Assembly: GCF_031461075.1 (NCBI RefSeq)
Contig: NZ_JAVKPK010000013.1
Location: 1-64,000 of the forward strand
Source of the DNA: Methanosarcina baikalica
GTDB taxonomy: Archaea > Halobacteriota > Methanosarcinia > Methanosarcinales > Methanosarcinaceae
Length of the DNA: 64,000 nucleotides
Direction of reading: 5' to 3'
Below are positions 9,199-17,696 of this stretch, one piece after another. The notes under the pieces were generated by a model, which searched no databases, was not told the origin of the DNA, and saw nothing but the letters and a program-made list of their open reading frames with translations. Numbering within the stretch: the stretch's first letter is position 1; the number at the start of each line of letters is the position of its first letter. The position numbers were made by a program, and so were the translations under genes.

Positions 9199-9289
9199 AC
9201 CTTTTATCCCCCTTTGACATCTTGTCTTATCTTTTCTTGTTTTATCTTGTCTTATCTTACCTTATCTCTTCAGATTTCCGGTTTTTATT

Positions 9290-9925
9290 TTAGTTTCCGG
9301 TTTTTTTCTTAGTTTTGGGCTTCTTTTGTTCTTTCACTTTCAAGGTTATATCTTCAGCAGGCCGCTCAAGTCCAAATATATCATAGATATCATAGGGACT
9401 GGCAAGCACTGTGATATTTTCCATCTGCGCAAGTTTTTCCGAGTTTGTGACATCTATTTCACGCATAGTGAGCTCAAAGGCTCTTCCGCTGGGTGCAGCA
9501 GTTTTTACAGATCCCCTTTTCTGGTCTACAGGCAGAATGAAAATTGGTGTTTTTCCTTTTGCAGTCTGAGAAACCGTATTCGTAACCAGGGTATCTGCAA
9601 TCCCGTTTACGATCTTTGCCACGGTATTGGCAGTTGTCGGGGCTATTAACAGGAAATCATAGTATCCCATCTGCAGTGGGCCTGCAATGAAGGGGGAGTT
9701 GGGGCCTGCGTCTACCTTGAAGTTAGGAAAATCGTTCTGGATTTTGTCCCACAGGTGATACCATTTCATTACGGTCTCGCCCTCTTTGGACAGGAAAACC
9801 ATTGTGTCAACACCTGTTTGGTTCTTAATGTCCACCAGAATGCTGTAGGTCTCAATCATCTGGTCTCCAGAACCTGTAATTCCCCATGCTATGCGTTTAA
9901 TTTTCTTGTTTAAGGCTTTTACCAA
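9290..9925 (-). CDS. afpA: archaeoflavoprotein AfpA
   Basis: FMN-binding protein of the flavoprotein (PF02441-like) fold; the archaeal AfpA group accepts electrons from ferredoxin and Isf-type partners. The 211 residues include the N-terminal nucleotide segment AWGITGSGDQMIETY, the central IAPTTANTVAKIVNGIADTL typical of the family, and a Lys-rich tail (KPKTKKK). Translation appears to start at a TTG at 9925 behind GGAGTG. It lies between Isf upstream (139 bp) and the ferritin-like gene downstream (91 bp) on the same strand, so a redox chain Isf, AfpA and oxygen-defence proteins is a reasonable inference. The physiological substrate is not known to me. Confidence 0.82.
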   Translation of the reverse strand: MVKALNKKIKRIAWGITGSGDQMIETYSILVDIKNQTGVDTMVFLSKEGETVMKWYHLWDKIQNDFPNFKVDAGPNSPFIAGPLQMGYYDFLLIAPTTANTVAKIVNGIADTLVTNTVSQTAKGKTPIFILPVDQKRGSVKTAAPSGRAFELTMREIDVTNSEKLAQMENITVLASPYDIYDIFGLERPAEDITLKVKEQKKPKTKKKTGN

Positions 9926-10063
9926 AACAATTCACTCCTTAATTTCAATCTAATCTGTGATACTTATTATCCTGATTATCTCTATCCTGATTATTTCTGG
10001 CTTTTAATCGGATTTCTGAACTTCTAATCTCTGTTTTCAACCTTTTCGATTTCGATTTATCGG

Positions 10064-10747
10064 TTATTTGTCTTCTTCTTTCGGGGTTCCGGGTGTAGGA
10101 GATTCAGGCTCCGTTTCGAATGAAGCTCTTTTTACAAGCTGAGTTGTTTGGATAAGCCTTTTCAGGGTTTTTCTGAGGCTTCTCATGCCTTCGGAGTCCT
10201 CGGATGCTCCTTCTGCTCCCTTATCCTTTGACCAGATTGTTCCTCCCAGATTTGCCCCGAAAGAGCCTCCTCCAACAGGGATCATTTCATTGATCACATA
10301 AAAGTTCAGAATAGTCTGGATTGCCGGTTCCTGCCCGCCTATCCGATCGCCTCCGTCTGCAATTCCCATCCCTACTTTATTCAAAAAAACCTTCGGGTCT
10401 CTGGCAACGACAGCTCTGCAGCGGTCCATGATCGTTTTTGTCTGAGCACTTAATGTTCCCTGATATACAGGAGTACCTATAATCCAGGCGTCTGCCCAGA
10501 TCATTTTATCGTACAGTTCGGCCGCAATATCGTCTTTATGGACGCAGCCTTCCTTTTTTCTTATACAGAAGTCGCAGTGGATACAAAAGTTCAGTTTCTT
10601 TCCTCTGGCAGAAAAGTAGTCAGTTTCTGCGCCATATTTGTCTCTTGCAATTTTCAGCGCTTCCTGAACCAGAAAATCAGTCGCCATCTTCCTGGGACTT
10701 CCGGATATTCCAAGAATCTTTAGCGGTTTGGTTTCGGCTTCTTGCAT
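10064..10747 (-). CDS. isf: iron-sulfur flavoprotein (Isf family)
   Basis: Flavodoxin-fold protein that binds FMN and a [4Fe-4S] cluster in a compact Cys motif, and passes electrons from ferredoxin to O2, peroxide or other acceptors. The 227 residues begin with the phosphate-binding loop LGISGSPRK (about 12-20), followed by NFCIHCDFCIRKKEGC, a C-x2-C-x2-C-x6-C pattern matching Isf. GTPVYQGTLSAQTKTIMDR is the flavin-binding segment. The C-terminal 30 residues are polar. The ATG follows GGAGGGGAC. It is the promoter-proximal gene of the minus-strand redox group that ends with fprA. Confidence 0.87.
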   Translation of the reverse strand: MQEAETKPLKILGISGSPRKMATDFLVQEALKIARDKYGAETDYFSARGKKLNFCIHCDFCIRKKEGCVHKDDIAAELYDKMIWADAWIIGTPVYQGTLSAQTKTIMDRCRAVVARDPKVFLNKVGMGIADGGDRIGGQEPAIQTILNFYVINEMIPVGGGSFGANLGGTIWSKDKGAEGASEDSEGMRSLRKTLKRLIQTTQLVKRASFETEPESPTPGTPKEEDK

Positions 10748-11303
10748 GTCCCCTCCGAATTATCTGTAAAAAATTATGTATATACTCGAATATATCTGTA
10801 TCCTGATGCCTTTCGGACACATACTTTTACGCCTTAATATTATTTCTACTCTCCAGTTTTTAATCTTGTCTTTTATTTCTTGTCTTTTACTTCTTAAGCT
10901 TGCTGTAAATGCTATCCACAGAGAACGATAAGAACTCATTCCCAAAGCCCGCAGTTAAGTTTCTTCTCTTCGGGGTACACTTGCCATATCAGTTACAGGC
11001 ACTTTGTAGATTCCTTTCCTGTAAAACGACCTGATTTCAAAAAATGGCTCATGTAAAGTTCCCGAAATCCTGTAAATAAGGCTCAATCGCCTGAACAGCT
11101 CTTTTTTTGAAAACCCTATTTTTCTGAAGAGACTCTGAAAGTTGGCATGAATAAGTATAACTTGACGATATTTTGACTAAAGCGGAAAACATTTTATACT
11201 TTGTTGTCTTGTTGTACCAATGATATATAATTATTTCAATAGTATATCATTATTCGAATACCCCCAATATTTGTCTCTAGGTTATAGTTCAGAAGGTGTC
11301 CCT
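10748..11303. other. intergenic region between isf and small membrane gene
   Basis: This is a divergent spacer that must carry the promoters of the minus-strand isf group and of the plus-strand gene at 11304. AT-rich stretches at about 10765-10800 and 11150-11240 (for example TATATAATTATTTC at 11222) are TATA-like. I see no convincing gene in either strand. Confidence 0.4.
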
Positions 11304-11582
11304 ATGTTGCTAAGTAGTATCTCATCGAGTCTTATTTCGTCATCGAGTCTTATTTCGTCGAGCGCATCCTCGACTGCAGTTTCTATGATTACAACCCCCG
11401 GTCTTCCTCAGTATGGGGCTTTAATCGTTGCCGGACTCATAACCCTTCTTTCTTTAAAGGAAATTATCTCAGGCTCCGAACGATGGACTAAAGCTCTTAA
11501 CAATGCTTTTAATCAGGCAATTTTACCTTTGCTTTGCTGTTTTGCGGGAATTGTTGTCTTCAAGGTTGCAACTATTATCTAA
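11304..11582 (+). CDS. small Ser-rich membrane protein, unknown
   Basis: I place the start at the ATG at 11304, six bases after GAAGGTG, giving about 92 aa. The N-terminus is a low-complexity run of Ser, Leu and Ile (SSLISSSSLISSSASS) followed by two hydrophobic helices, YGALIVAGLITLLSL and ILPLLCCFAGIVVFKVATII, separated by a charged segment KEIISGSERWTKALNN. A two-helix hairpin protein is likely. The Ser-rich run is coded partly by a perfect 18-bp tandem repeat at 11321-11356. The family is not recognised. It is followed by 1.5 kb without a complete gene. Confidence 0.65.
   Translation: MLLSSISSSLISSSSLISSSASSTAVSMITTPGLPQYGALIVAGLITLLSLKEIISGSERWTKALNNAFNQAILPLLCCFAGIVVFKVATII
11321..11356 (+). 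repeat. 18-bp tandem repeat inside small membrane gene
   Basis: The unit TCATCGAGTCTTATTTCG occurs twice in tandem, followed by a partial third unit (TCGAGCG). It codes for repeated Ser-Ser-Leu-Ile-Ser. In-frame 18-bp units can expand or contract without shifting the frame. Confidence 0.8.
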
Positions 11583-11839
11583 CTCTTAATTTTTTTGAAA
11601 ACCCTTGTTCCATTTCGGGATCACAGGAAATCTGAGATTTTCTCTAAGATGCGTTTTCCCGGCTGTAAGTGATTTACTTTTTCGGTTGATACTAATTAAT
11701 TTCCTTGAGAATATGATTGAAGTGTCGTTAATCTAATTTATGTATTGACTGATTCTTTCTCTTAATTCGTTTTTTGATTTTACTTTTTACTCTATCCTTT
11801 TCAACACGTCTCTAACCATTTTTTTACTGAAAAACCTTC

Positions 11840-11948
11840 CAATAATATTTAAGACCCACTAACAAGGATTGAAACTAAATCGACATATATATAAGGTTAA
11901 AACTTATTTAAATTCACTGCCAAGATCTACTAACAAATTATATGAAAT
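11840..11948 (+). CRISPR. relic two-repeat CRISPR-like array
   Basis: Two degenerate copies of a Methanosarcina-type 37-nt repeat are separated by one 36-bp spacer-sized segment (11876-11911). The first copy (11840-11875) keeps the 3' half: ACTAACAAGGATTGAAAC, nearly the usual AAAACAAGGATTGAAAC end with one base missing. The second (11912-11948) keeps the 5' half: ATTCACTGCCAAGATCTACT, and decays at its 3' end (ATGAAAT). The unit length of about 72 bp equals repeat plus spacer in this genus, as I recall it. No cas gene and no further repeats are found at that spacing on either side. Confidence 0.5.
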
Positions 11949-12085
11949 GTTCAACTGTGAAAAAGCTAATAAACTGTTAAGAGAACCTTAATAAAATGGT
12001 TAGAGTTGTTACCACTGGCATAGTAAAAATAACGAGATAATAGAGAGAAATTGATTAGTGGTTTTTGTAAGGAAGATAGGTAAAA

Positions 12086-12247
12086 ATGAATCTGAGTGAC
12101 ATTTACTATTATTTTGTTGCACTTGCTATGATGGCTGGTGTACGGATCGATGATCTGCTTAATCTGAACATAGACCAAAAGCCAAATGGGGGCATTTCTA
12201 TCAGTTTCGGGTCTTCAGATTTTACCTTTCACTCACAAAAAAAATAA
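12086..12247 (+). CDS. short ORF, possible recombinase fragment
   Basis: This 53-codon ORF has an ATG ten bases after GGAAGATAGG. The segment YFVALAMMAGVRIDDLLNLN resembles the conserved helix of tyrosine recombinases (Gly-x-Arg-x-x-Glu-Leu-x-x-Leu), except that Asp replaces Glu. The rest of a recombinase, including its Arg-His-Arg-Tyr active site, is absent. It could be an integrase remnant or a chance ORF. Confidence 0.3.
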   Translation: MNLSDIYYYFVALAMMAGVRIDDLLNLNIDQKPNGGISISFGSSDFTFHSQKK

Positions 12248-12779
12248 TATTTTAGTTATTTTGGCTGGAAATCGATACTACTCTATATTCCCCTTATTGT
12301 CTCTCACTCATTATCGGCAACTTCTGCTGCTGCAAAGCTCATTTTGAGGGCTCCACTCTTCACAAATTCTCATTTGATTGATTTTGCTCCTCAAGTACAT
12401 GAATCCTGAAGATTAAAAAGATCACCTGAAAAAAAGAAGTTCAATCTGTTTGCTTGCGCGGGAGATCAGAAAAAACAGAAGTTCTGACTGATAGATATAA
12501 ACCACCTAACTTAAATATTACAAAGTATATTTCATTAAAAATTCATGTAGTTTTATAAATCTTCCATCTAGGATGTAGTAAAAAATAAAAGTTTAATTTA
12601 TTCTACACCTCACCTGAGATAATGAGAATGAGCCTACCGGAGATAGCTGATAGAAAGCTCAGTAGTTGAAAGAGATTACTGAGAAAAAGAAATCCGATTA
12701 TTGAGGATAGAAAGAATGTAATTGAGCGAGAGATGTTAGTAAGGTTTGTGTATAGAATTGGAATTAAATAAAAACGCAC

Positions 12780-12975
12780 GTAACTATTCAGCCTACACAA
12801 AATCAGTTGATTGATATTGATTTTGACATCACAGATAAGTGTGATTACTAACCACTGAAAATCTAAAAAACACAATCTATAGCCAACAATTAACGGAAAC
12901 TAATTTATAAAAAATTGTCCATAAAATCTTATGAAAGATGGCTATAAGGTTTTATTTTCCAGGCTGAATAGTTAC
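12780..12975. mobile_element. short element with 15-bp perfect terminal inverted repeats
   Basis: GTAACTATTCAGCCT (12780-12794) is repeated exactly in inverted form as AGGCTGAATAGTTAC (12961-12975). They bound a 196-bp AT-rich segment with no coding capacity. This is the architecture of a miniature inverted-repeat element or of a deleted insertion sequence. No clear target duplication is visible at the flanks. Confidence 0.6.
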
Positions 12976-13066
12976 TTATTTTGTCGGATTAGATAAATGA
13001 ATCCCCCACTACCAAAAGTAGATTAAAATAATACGGTAAATATAATATTTTTTAAGAGGAAAAACA

Positions 13067-14647
13067 TTGTTTAATTTGACCGGAAAACAGGAAACTTTCA
13101 GCAAGCAGGTGCCTAAGAATTTACTAGCCAATATTTTGTATTTTATACTCAATGTGATAATTGGTTTGTTTCTGGTGCCATATTTTATTGATTCTCTTGG
13201 TGTGGCAAGTTATGCACTTATCCCTTTAGCTACTTCTCTGACAAGTTATGTAAATCTAGTTGTGCAATCGCTCAATACGTCCGTTTCGAGGTATTTAACT
13301 ATAGATTTACAGAAAAATGAATTTAGAAAAGCCAATATAACATTTAATACTGCTCTTTTTGGAACGCTTGGAATTATATTACTAATGCTTCCTTTTGTGG
13401 TCTTAATTTCATATTATTCACCTTCATTCTTTGAAATTCCCACCAGCCAGGAAAATGCTGCAAGAATACTTTTTATTGGAGTGATAGGTTCATTCTTATT
13501 GCGGGCGTGGGGAAGTAATTTTGGAGTTTCCCTGTTTGCCTACAACAGACTTGATCTTCAGAACCTTGTGAATTCTGTAAATATTCTTGTTCAGGTAGGC
13601 TTGATAGTAATATTATTCAAGTTGTATTCTCCAAATCTGGTTTATATTGGATTGGCTTATCTAATAGGGGCCCTAGCTGCTCTTCTTTTAACTATATTTT
13701 TCTCACGCAGGATAAATCCCCATTTAAAAGTAAATATAAAGGACTTTAATAGATCGAAGGTCAATGAAATTACGGAAATGGGCGGTTGGGTCATAATTAA
13801 CCAGATTGGCTCGTTATTATATCTTCAAATAGATTTAATAGTTGTGAACAAATTATTCGGCACTGTTGCAGGTGGAGAATATTCTGTCATATTGACATGG
13901 AGCATGATGCTGCGTACTATCACAGGAATGCTTGTAGGAGTCCTCACACCGGTGATATTAACATATTATGCAAAGGAAAGAATCGATGAATTGATATACA
14001 TATCAAAAAATGCTGTAAAGTTTACAGGCCTTGCAATGGCGCTGCCAATTGGTTACATATGCGGATTTGCTCCTCAACTTCTTACACTATGGGTAGGCCC
14101 GGAGTTTGCAAAACTCTCATTATTGATGGTCTTAATGTTATTCCATCTTGTAATTAACTTGCCAGTGGCGCCTCTCTTTGCAATTAATGTAGCGTATAAT
14201 AAAGTACGTATTCCGGGTATTGTCACGTTTTTTATGGGGATAGGAAATTTTTTGCTAGCAGTAATAATTCCTTATCTCACCGGCTGGAATTATTATGGAG
14301 TTGCACTCGCAGGAGCAATTATGCTGACACTTAAAAATGCATTTTTTACTCCATGGTATGCAACTAAGGTACTTGGAATCTCCAAAAATACATTTGTGAA
14401 CTCTATGATTCCAGGGGTGTTTGCTATGATCTTAACTGGGGGAACATCCTACATGATGGCACATTATCTGAACATCTCAGGGCTTGTGTCTGTAGCAGCT
14501 TGTGGCCTGATCTTAACTACACTGTATGCGTATGTATTATGGGTATTTTGCCTCAAGCAGTCAGAAAGGGAAATAGCAGAGTCATTTATGCCATTAAAAA
14601 TAAGGAACTTATTACATATGAAGCAAAACGTGATCAATGAATCGTAA
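13067..14647 (+). CDS. polysaccharide flippase (Wzx/MATE-like)
   Basis: Polytopic membrane protein of the oligosaccharide-lipid flippase superfamily, 526 aa with about 12-14 hydrophobic helices spread over the whole length. It would move lipid-linked glycan units across the cytoplasmic membrane. The N-terminal pattern NILYFILNVIIGLFLVPYFI followed by LGVASYALIPLATSL is typical. The start is a TTG at 13067 behind TTAAGAGGA. It is the first gene of the AT-rich polysaccharide region and is followed, about 216 bp on, by an FrhB-like redox protein. A second, distinct flippase lies at 43.5 kb, so the locus probably serves more than one glycan. Confidence 0.85.
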   Translation: MFNLTGKQETFSKQVPKNLLANILYFILNVIIGLFLVPYFIDSLGVASYALIPLATSLTSYVNLVVQSLNTSVSRYLTIDLQKNEFRKANITFNTALFGTLGIILLMLPFVVLISYYSPSFFEIPTSQENAARILFIGVIGSFLLRAWGSNFGVSLFAYNRLDLQNLVNSVNILVQVGLIVILFKLYSPNLVYIGLAYLIGALAALLLTIFFSRRINPHLKVNIKDFNRSKVNEITEMGGWVIINQIGSLLYLQIDLIVVNKLFGTVAGGEYSVILTWSMMLRTITGMLVGVLTPVILTYYAKERIDELIYISKNAVKFTGLAMALPIGYICGFAPQLLTLWVGPEFAKLSLLMVLMLFHLVINLPVAPLFAINVAYNKVRIPGIVTFFMGIGNFLLAVIIPYLTGWNYYGVALAGAIMLTLKNAFFTPWYATKVLGISKNTFVNSMIPGVFAMILTGGTSYMMAHYLNISGLVSVAACGLILTTLYAYVLWVFCLKQSEREIAESFMPLKIRNLLHMKQNVINES

Positions 14648-14863
14648 AAATTGTTATTTCCTTCAAATTTGATGGGTTTTCAATAAAGGAAGAATATAAT
14701 AGTTGCTCTTCACCTTAATCACACTTTGGAGAAAAATGGATTTTGAAGCATTTTAACAATTCCTGGGGTCATTCGTATCAAAAACCAACCAAACTGGGGA
14801 GAATAAAACTGCCCTTGACAACACCAAAAGAAATCAAAATGTTACAAAATCGTAATGTGAGGG

Positions 14864-16192
14864 ATGATTGAATACGTGATAAATAATACAATTGAACTGG
14901 TTGTTAATAGAGAATTATGTACCGGGTGTGGAACGTGTAATGCATTATGTCCAAAAAATGCAATAAAAATTTCAATAGATGAAACAAAAGGCGTATACAC
15001 TCCAAAAATAAACAAAGACGTTTGCAATAAGTGCGGAGTTTGTTATAATATTTGTCCCGGATATAAAGTTGATGATGAAAAATTAAATCCAGAAATATTT
15101 GGAAAAGAGCCGGAAAACATATTTATTGGAAATTATCAAAACTGTTACACAGCATACTCCAAGGATACTAAAATCCGGTATAATTCATCATCCGGGGGGC
15201 TTATCACTCAATTACTTATATCTGCATTAGAGAAAGGAATAATAAATGGAGCTCTGGTTACAAGAATGAGCAAAAGTAAACCGTTAGAACCAGAGCCATT
15301 TATTGCACGAACAAAAGAGGAAATTATTGAAGCTTCAAAATCAAAATATTGTCCAGTCCCTGTGAATATAGTATTAAAAGAAATATTGAACTCAGATACA
15401 AATGAGAAATTTGCGATAGTTGGATTGCCCTGTCACATAAGAGGCATTCGAAAAGCACAAAGGGTCAATGAAAAACTAAGAAAAAGTATCATTTTTTGTT
15501 TAGGCATCTTTTGTAACCACACTCCTCATTTCCTTGCAACTAATCTTTTTTTACAAAGATATAATATAAACAAAGAGGACATTGTAACCTTAAATTATCG
15601 AGGAGAAGGATGGCCAGGATTCATGACTGTAAATACAACAAAGTCAACCTTAAAAATACCACAAGGAAAAAGTTGGACCTTTATAGGTTCTTATTTTTTT
15701 TATCCAAAAAGTTGTTTAATCTGCAGTGATGGGCTCTGTGAATTATCTGATGCATCTTTTGGGGATGCGTGGCTTCCAGAATATTCAAGTGATATTAAAG
15801 GTACATCAATGATTATAATAAGGAATAAAAAAATACTATATATACTAGACACTATGAAAAATGAAATTGAAATAAAGAAAATAGATTCTGATAAAGTAGT
15901 TCAATCACAAGCCAGAATGCTTTGTTTTAAGAAGAAAAGTTTGAAATCTAGAAAAACGATCTTGGGGGATTCACCAATATTAAATAACACATTAAATCCT
16001 GATATAATAGATTATATTCTCTCAACATATGTCTGTTTCAATGTATTTTTATCATCCAGTAGAATAATCAGGAAAATTTTAACAAAGGTTCCATTAAAAA
16101 TATTAAAAATATATAACATGCCATATAACATAATAAGTATAATAAATACAAATAAAATGTTAAAAAAATGGAAAAAAGAAGGGAAATTATAA
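14864..16192 (+). CDS. FrhB/FpoF-like F420 oxidoreductase beta-subunit family protein
   Basis: The 442-residue protein joins an N-terminal 2x[4Fe-4S] ferredoxin domain (CTGCGTCNALCP at about residues 24-35 and CNKCGVCYNICPG at about 54-66) to a C-terminal F420-hydrogenase/dehydrogenase beta-subunit domain. In that domain VGLPCHIRGIRKAQ and the Cys-rich segment CLICSDGLCELSDASFGDAW are recognisable. The same fold as FpoF (54.6 kb) is used, but here in a glycan locus. It faces a polysaccharide pyruvyl transferase and their 3' ends overlap by 6 bp. This FrhB-pyruvyl transferase pairing is seen in other exopolysaccharide loci, but the redox reaction is unknown to me. A role in reducing a sugar or pyruvyl intermediate is an inference. 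Confidence 0.85.
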   Translation: MIEYVINNTIELVVNRELCTGCGTCNALCPKNAIKISIDETKGVYTPKINKDVCNKCGVCYNICPGYKVDDEKLNPEIFGKEPENIFIGNYQNCYTAYSKDTKIRYNSSSGGLITQLLISALEKGIINGALVTRMSKSKPLEPEPFIARTKEEIIEASKSKYCPVPVNIVLKEILNSDTNEKFAIVGLPCHIRGIRKAQRVNEKLRKSIIFCLGIFCNHTPHFLATNLFLQRYNINKEDIVTLNYRGEGWPGFMTVNTTKSTLKIPQGKSWTFIGSYFFYPKSCLICSDGLCELSDASFGDAWLPEYSSDIKGTSMIIIRNKKILYILDTMKNEIEIKKIDSDKVVQSQARMLCFKKKSLKSRKTILGDSPILNNTLNPDIIDYILSTYVCFNVFLSSSRIIRKILTKVPLKILKIYNMPYNIISIINTNKMLKKWKKEGKL

Positions 16193-17407
16193 AGAATCCA
16201 ACAAATCTTTTACATATTTTCCATTGAGTGAAGATTTTTCTTTTATTTGTGGAATTATGTACTTTAAATCTTTTTGTATATTTTCACGGTTAGACCAACA
16301 GTTGTAAATTTTGCTTTTTAAGAGATCATAATTTAGGTCATTAACATCTATAATATAATTTTCTTGCTTTAACATTTGTCCAATAATTCCATACATTTTG
16401 TGGCTGTAAGCGATTCCAACTGTAGGTACATACATGGATGTTGATGCTATCGTTGCGTGCATTCTAGCACCTACAAATAGATCACACATTCCGATAATTC
16501 CCTTTAATTCTTTGGCATTATATTCATTCAGTATCACTTTTACATTAGATTTATTTTCAACAATATTATAAATATCTAATATGGATTTTTTGTCACTTAC
16601 TTTTTCCGAATAAACATGTGGTATCATAATAATATTGGCGTCTAATTCCTCGGCTAGACTGTCAATTACTCTCGCAAATATACTTACAACTTCTTGAGAA
16701 GGATTTTCTGAATCTGATTCTCTATATAAACTTATTAATCCACTAGAATTAATTCCAATAATCGGTTTCTTGTTAACATCTATGCCTTCATTTAGTAAAA
16801 TCTCAAGAACAGTTGATTGGGATACAGGTTCCAGGTTAAAAGCAGAATCAGCTGTCAAATATACCTTTGGTTTAGTGATTTTATTTTGCTCAAGATATTT
16901 TTTGGATAAATCTTCTCTGACGGTTATTAATGTAGTTCTATTTAATACCTGATTTGCGATGAAACCAAAAAAAGAATTTTTATAGTAACCTAAGCTCTCT
17001 GCATAAAGAACTACAGGTTTATCCAACAAAATGGCATATGATATATTTAGTAGACTAGTCAACCCAAATTTTTCTCCACTTAAATGATCCCCGCCGGTGT
17101 TTATGACGATATCTGAATCATAATAACAAAACAGATTTGACTTTTTAGAGATCGGAATAGAAATACCAATATTATTTAGCATTCTAAATATGCAGCACTC
17201 AAATAAATAAATCCAAGGACATATATTTTTTAACGGTTTTATAGCTAACTGCTTCTTAATAGGAATATTTTCTTGGCCAATTTCTGTTCCCATAAAAGTA
17301 AATTGAGAATCAGGGATATATTTTCTAAGAGTATCAATTAAAGAAAATACTAAAGCTTGACTTCCTTTATTTGAAACTCCTGCATGTAATACAAGTATTT
17401 TAGTCAT
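16187..17407 (-). CDS. polysaccharide pyruvyl transferase family protein
   Basis: Member of the WcaK/CsaB family that adds pyruvate ketals to sugars of surface polymers using phosphoenolpyruvate. The 406 residues start with LHAGVSNKGSQALVFSLIDT, contain NTGGDHLSGEKFG at about 95-107, and near the C-terminus the family motif GARMHATIASTSMYVPTVG, which in this family supplies the donor-binding Arg and His. It is the last gene of the long minus-strand polysaccharide run, 289 bp after the polytopic protein. Its 3' end overlaps the convergent FrhB-like gene. Confidence 0.88.
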   Translation of the reverse strand: MTKILVLHAGVSNKGSQALVFSLIDTLRKYIPDSQFTFMGTEIGQENIPIKKQLAIKPLKNICPWIYLFECCIFRMLNNIGISIPISKKSNLFCYYDSDIVINTGGDHLSGEKFGLTSLLNISYAILLDKPVVLYAESLGYYKNSFFGFIANQVLNRTTLITVREDLSKKYLEQNKITKPKVYLTADSAFNLEPVSQSTVLEILLNEGIDVNKKPIIGINSSGLISLYRESDSENPSQEVVSIFARVIDSLAEELDANIIMIPHVYSEKVSDKKSILDIYNIVENKSNVKVILNEYNAKELKGIIGMCDLFVGARMHATIASTSMYVPTVGIAYSHKMYGIIGQMLKQENYIIDVNDLNYDLLKSKIYNCWSNRENIQKDLKYIIPQIKEKSSLNGKYVKDLLDSL

Positions 17408-17696
17408 ACATTATCCTCACTTAAATTTTAAAAAATATATATAATAACTCTTCTATTTTGTTGTAAATTTCATTATATCACTTATATTTTCACAAACTAT
17501 ACAAAAAATACCATGTTAAATTGTTCCTTTTAAGAATTAGACTAAGTAACCTATGGTGATCGCCTATGACTATCTAGAAATTTTTTTATTGTTTCCATTG
17601 ATGTACCTCAAGTGGTTACATTATATTCATCTCCACAAAATTAAGTAATTAATAATAAATATACGAATGTAATTCTATTGTAAGTAAGAATATGAA

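Larger units (their letters stand above)
11583..13066. other. long gene-poor, AT-rich region before the polysaccharide locus
   Basis: No complete gene is visible in about 1.5 kb. It contains a degenerate pair of CRISPR-like repeats (11840-11948), a 53-codon ORF at 12086, a short inverted-repeat element (12780-12975), and a promoter region directly before the flippase at 13067. On the minus strand around 12310-12360 a short open stretch reads SGALKMSFAAAEVADNE and may be a gene remnant. The region looks like decayed accessory DNA. Confidence 0.5.

Noticed and set aside
10760..10945. Minus-strand 61-codon frame upstream of isf
   Set aside because: No ribosome-binding site, AT-rich, no conserved pattern; treated as spacer.
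12603..12875. 90-codon hydrophobic minus-strand frame
   Set aside because: It overlaps the inverted-repeat element at 12780, so coding and element boundaries conflict; no start signal or family.
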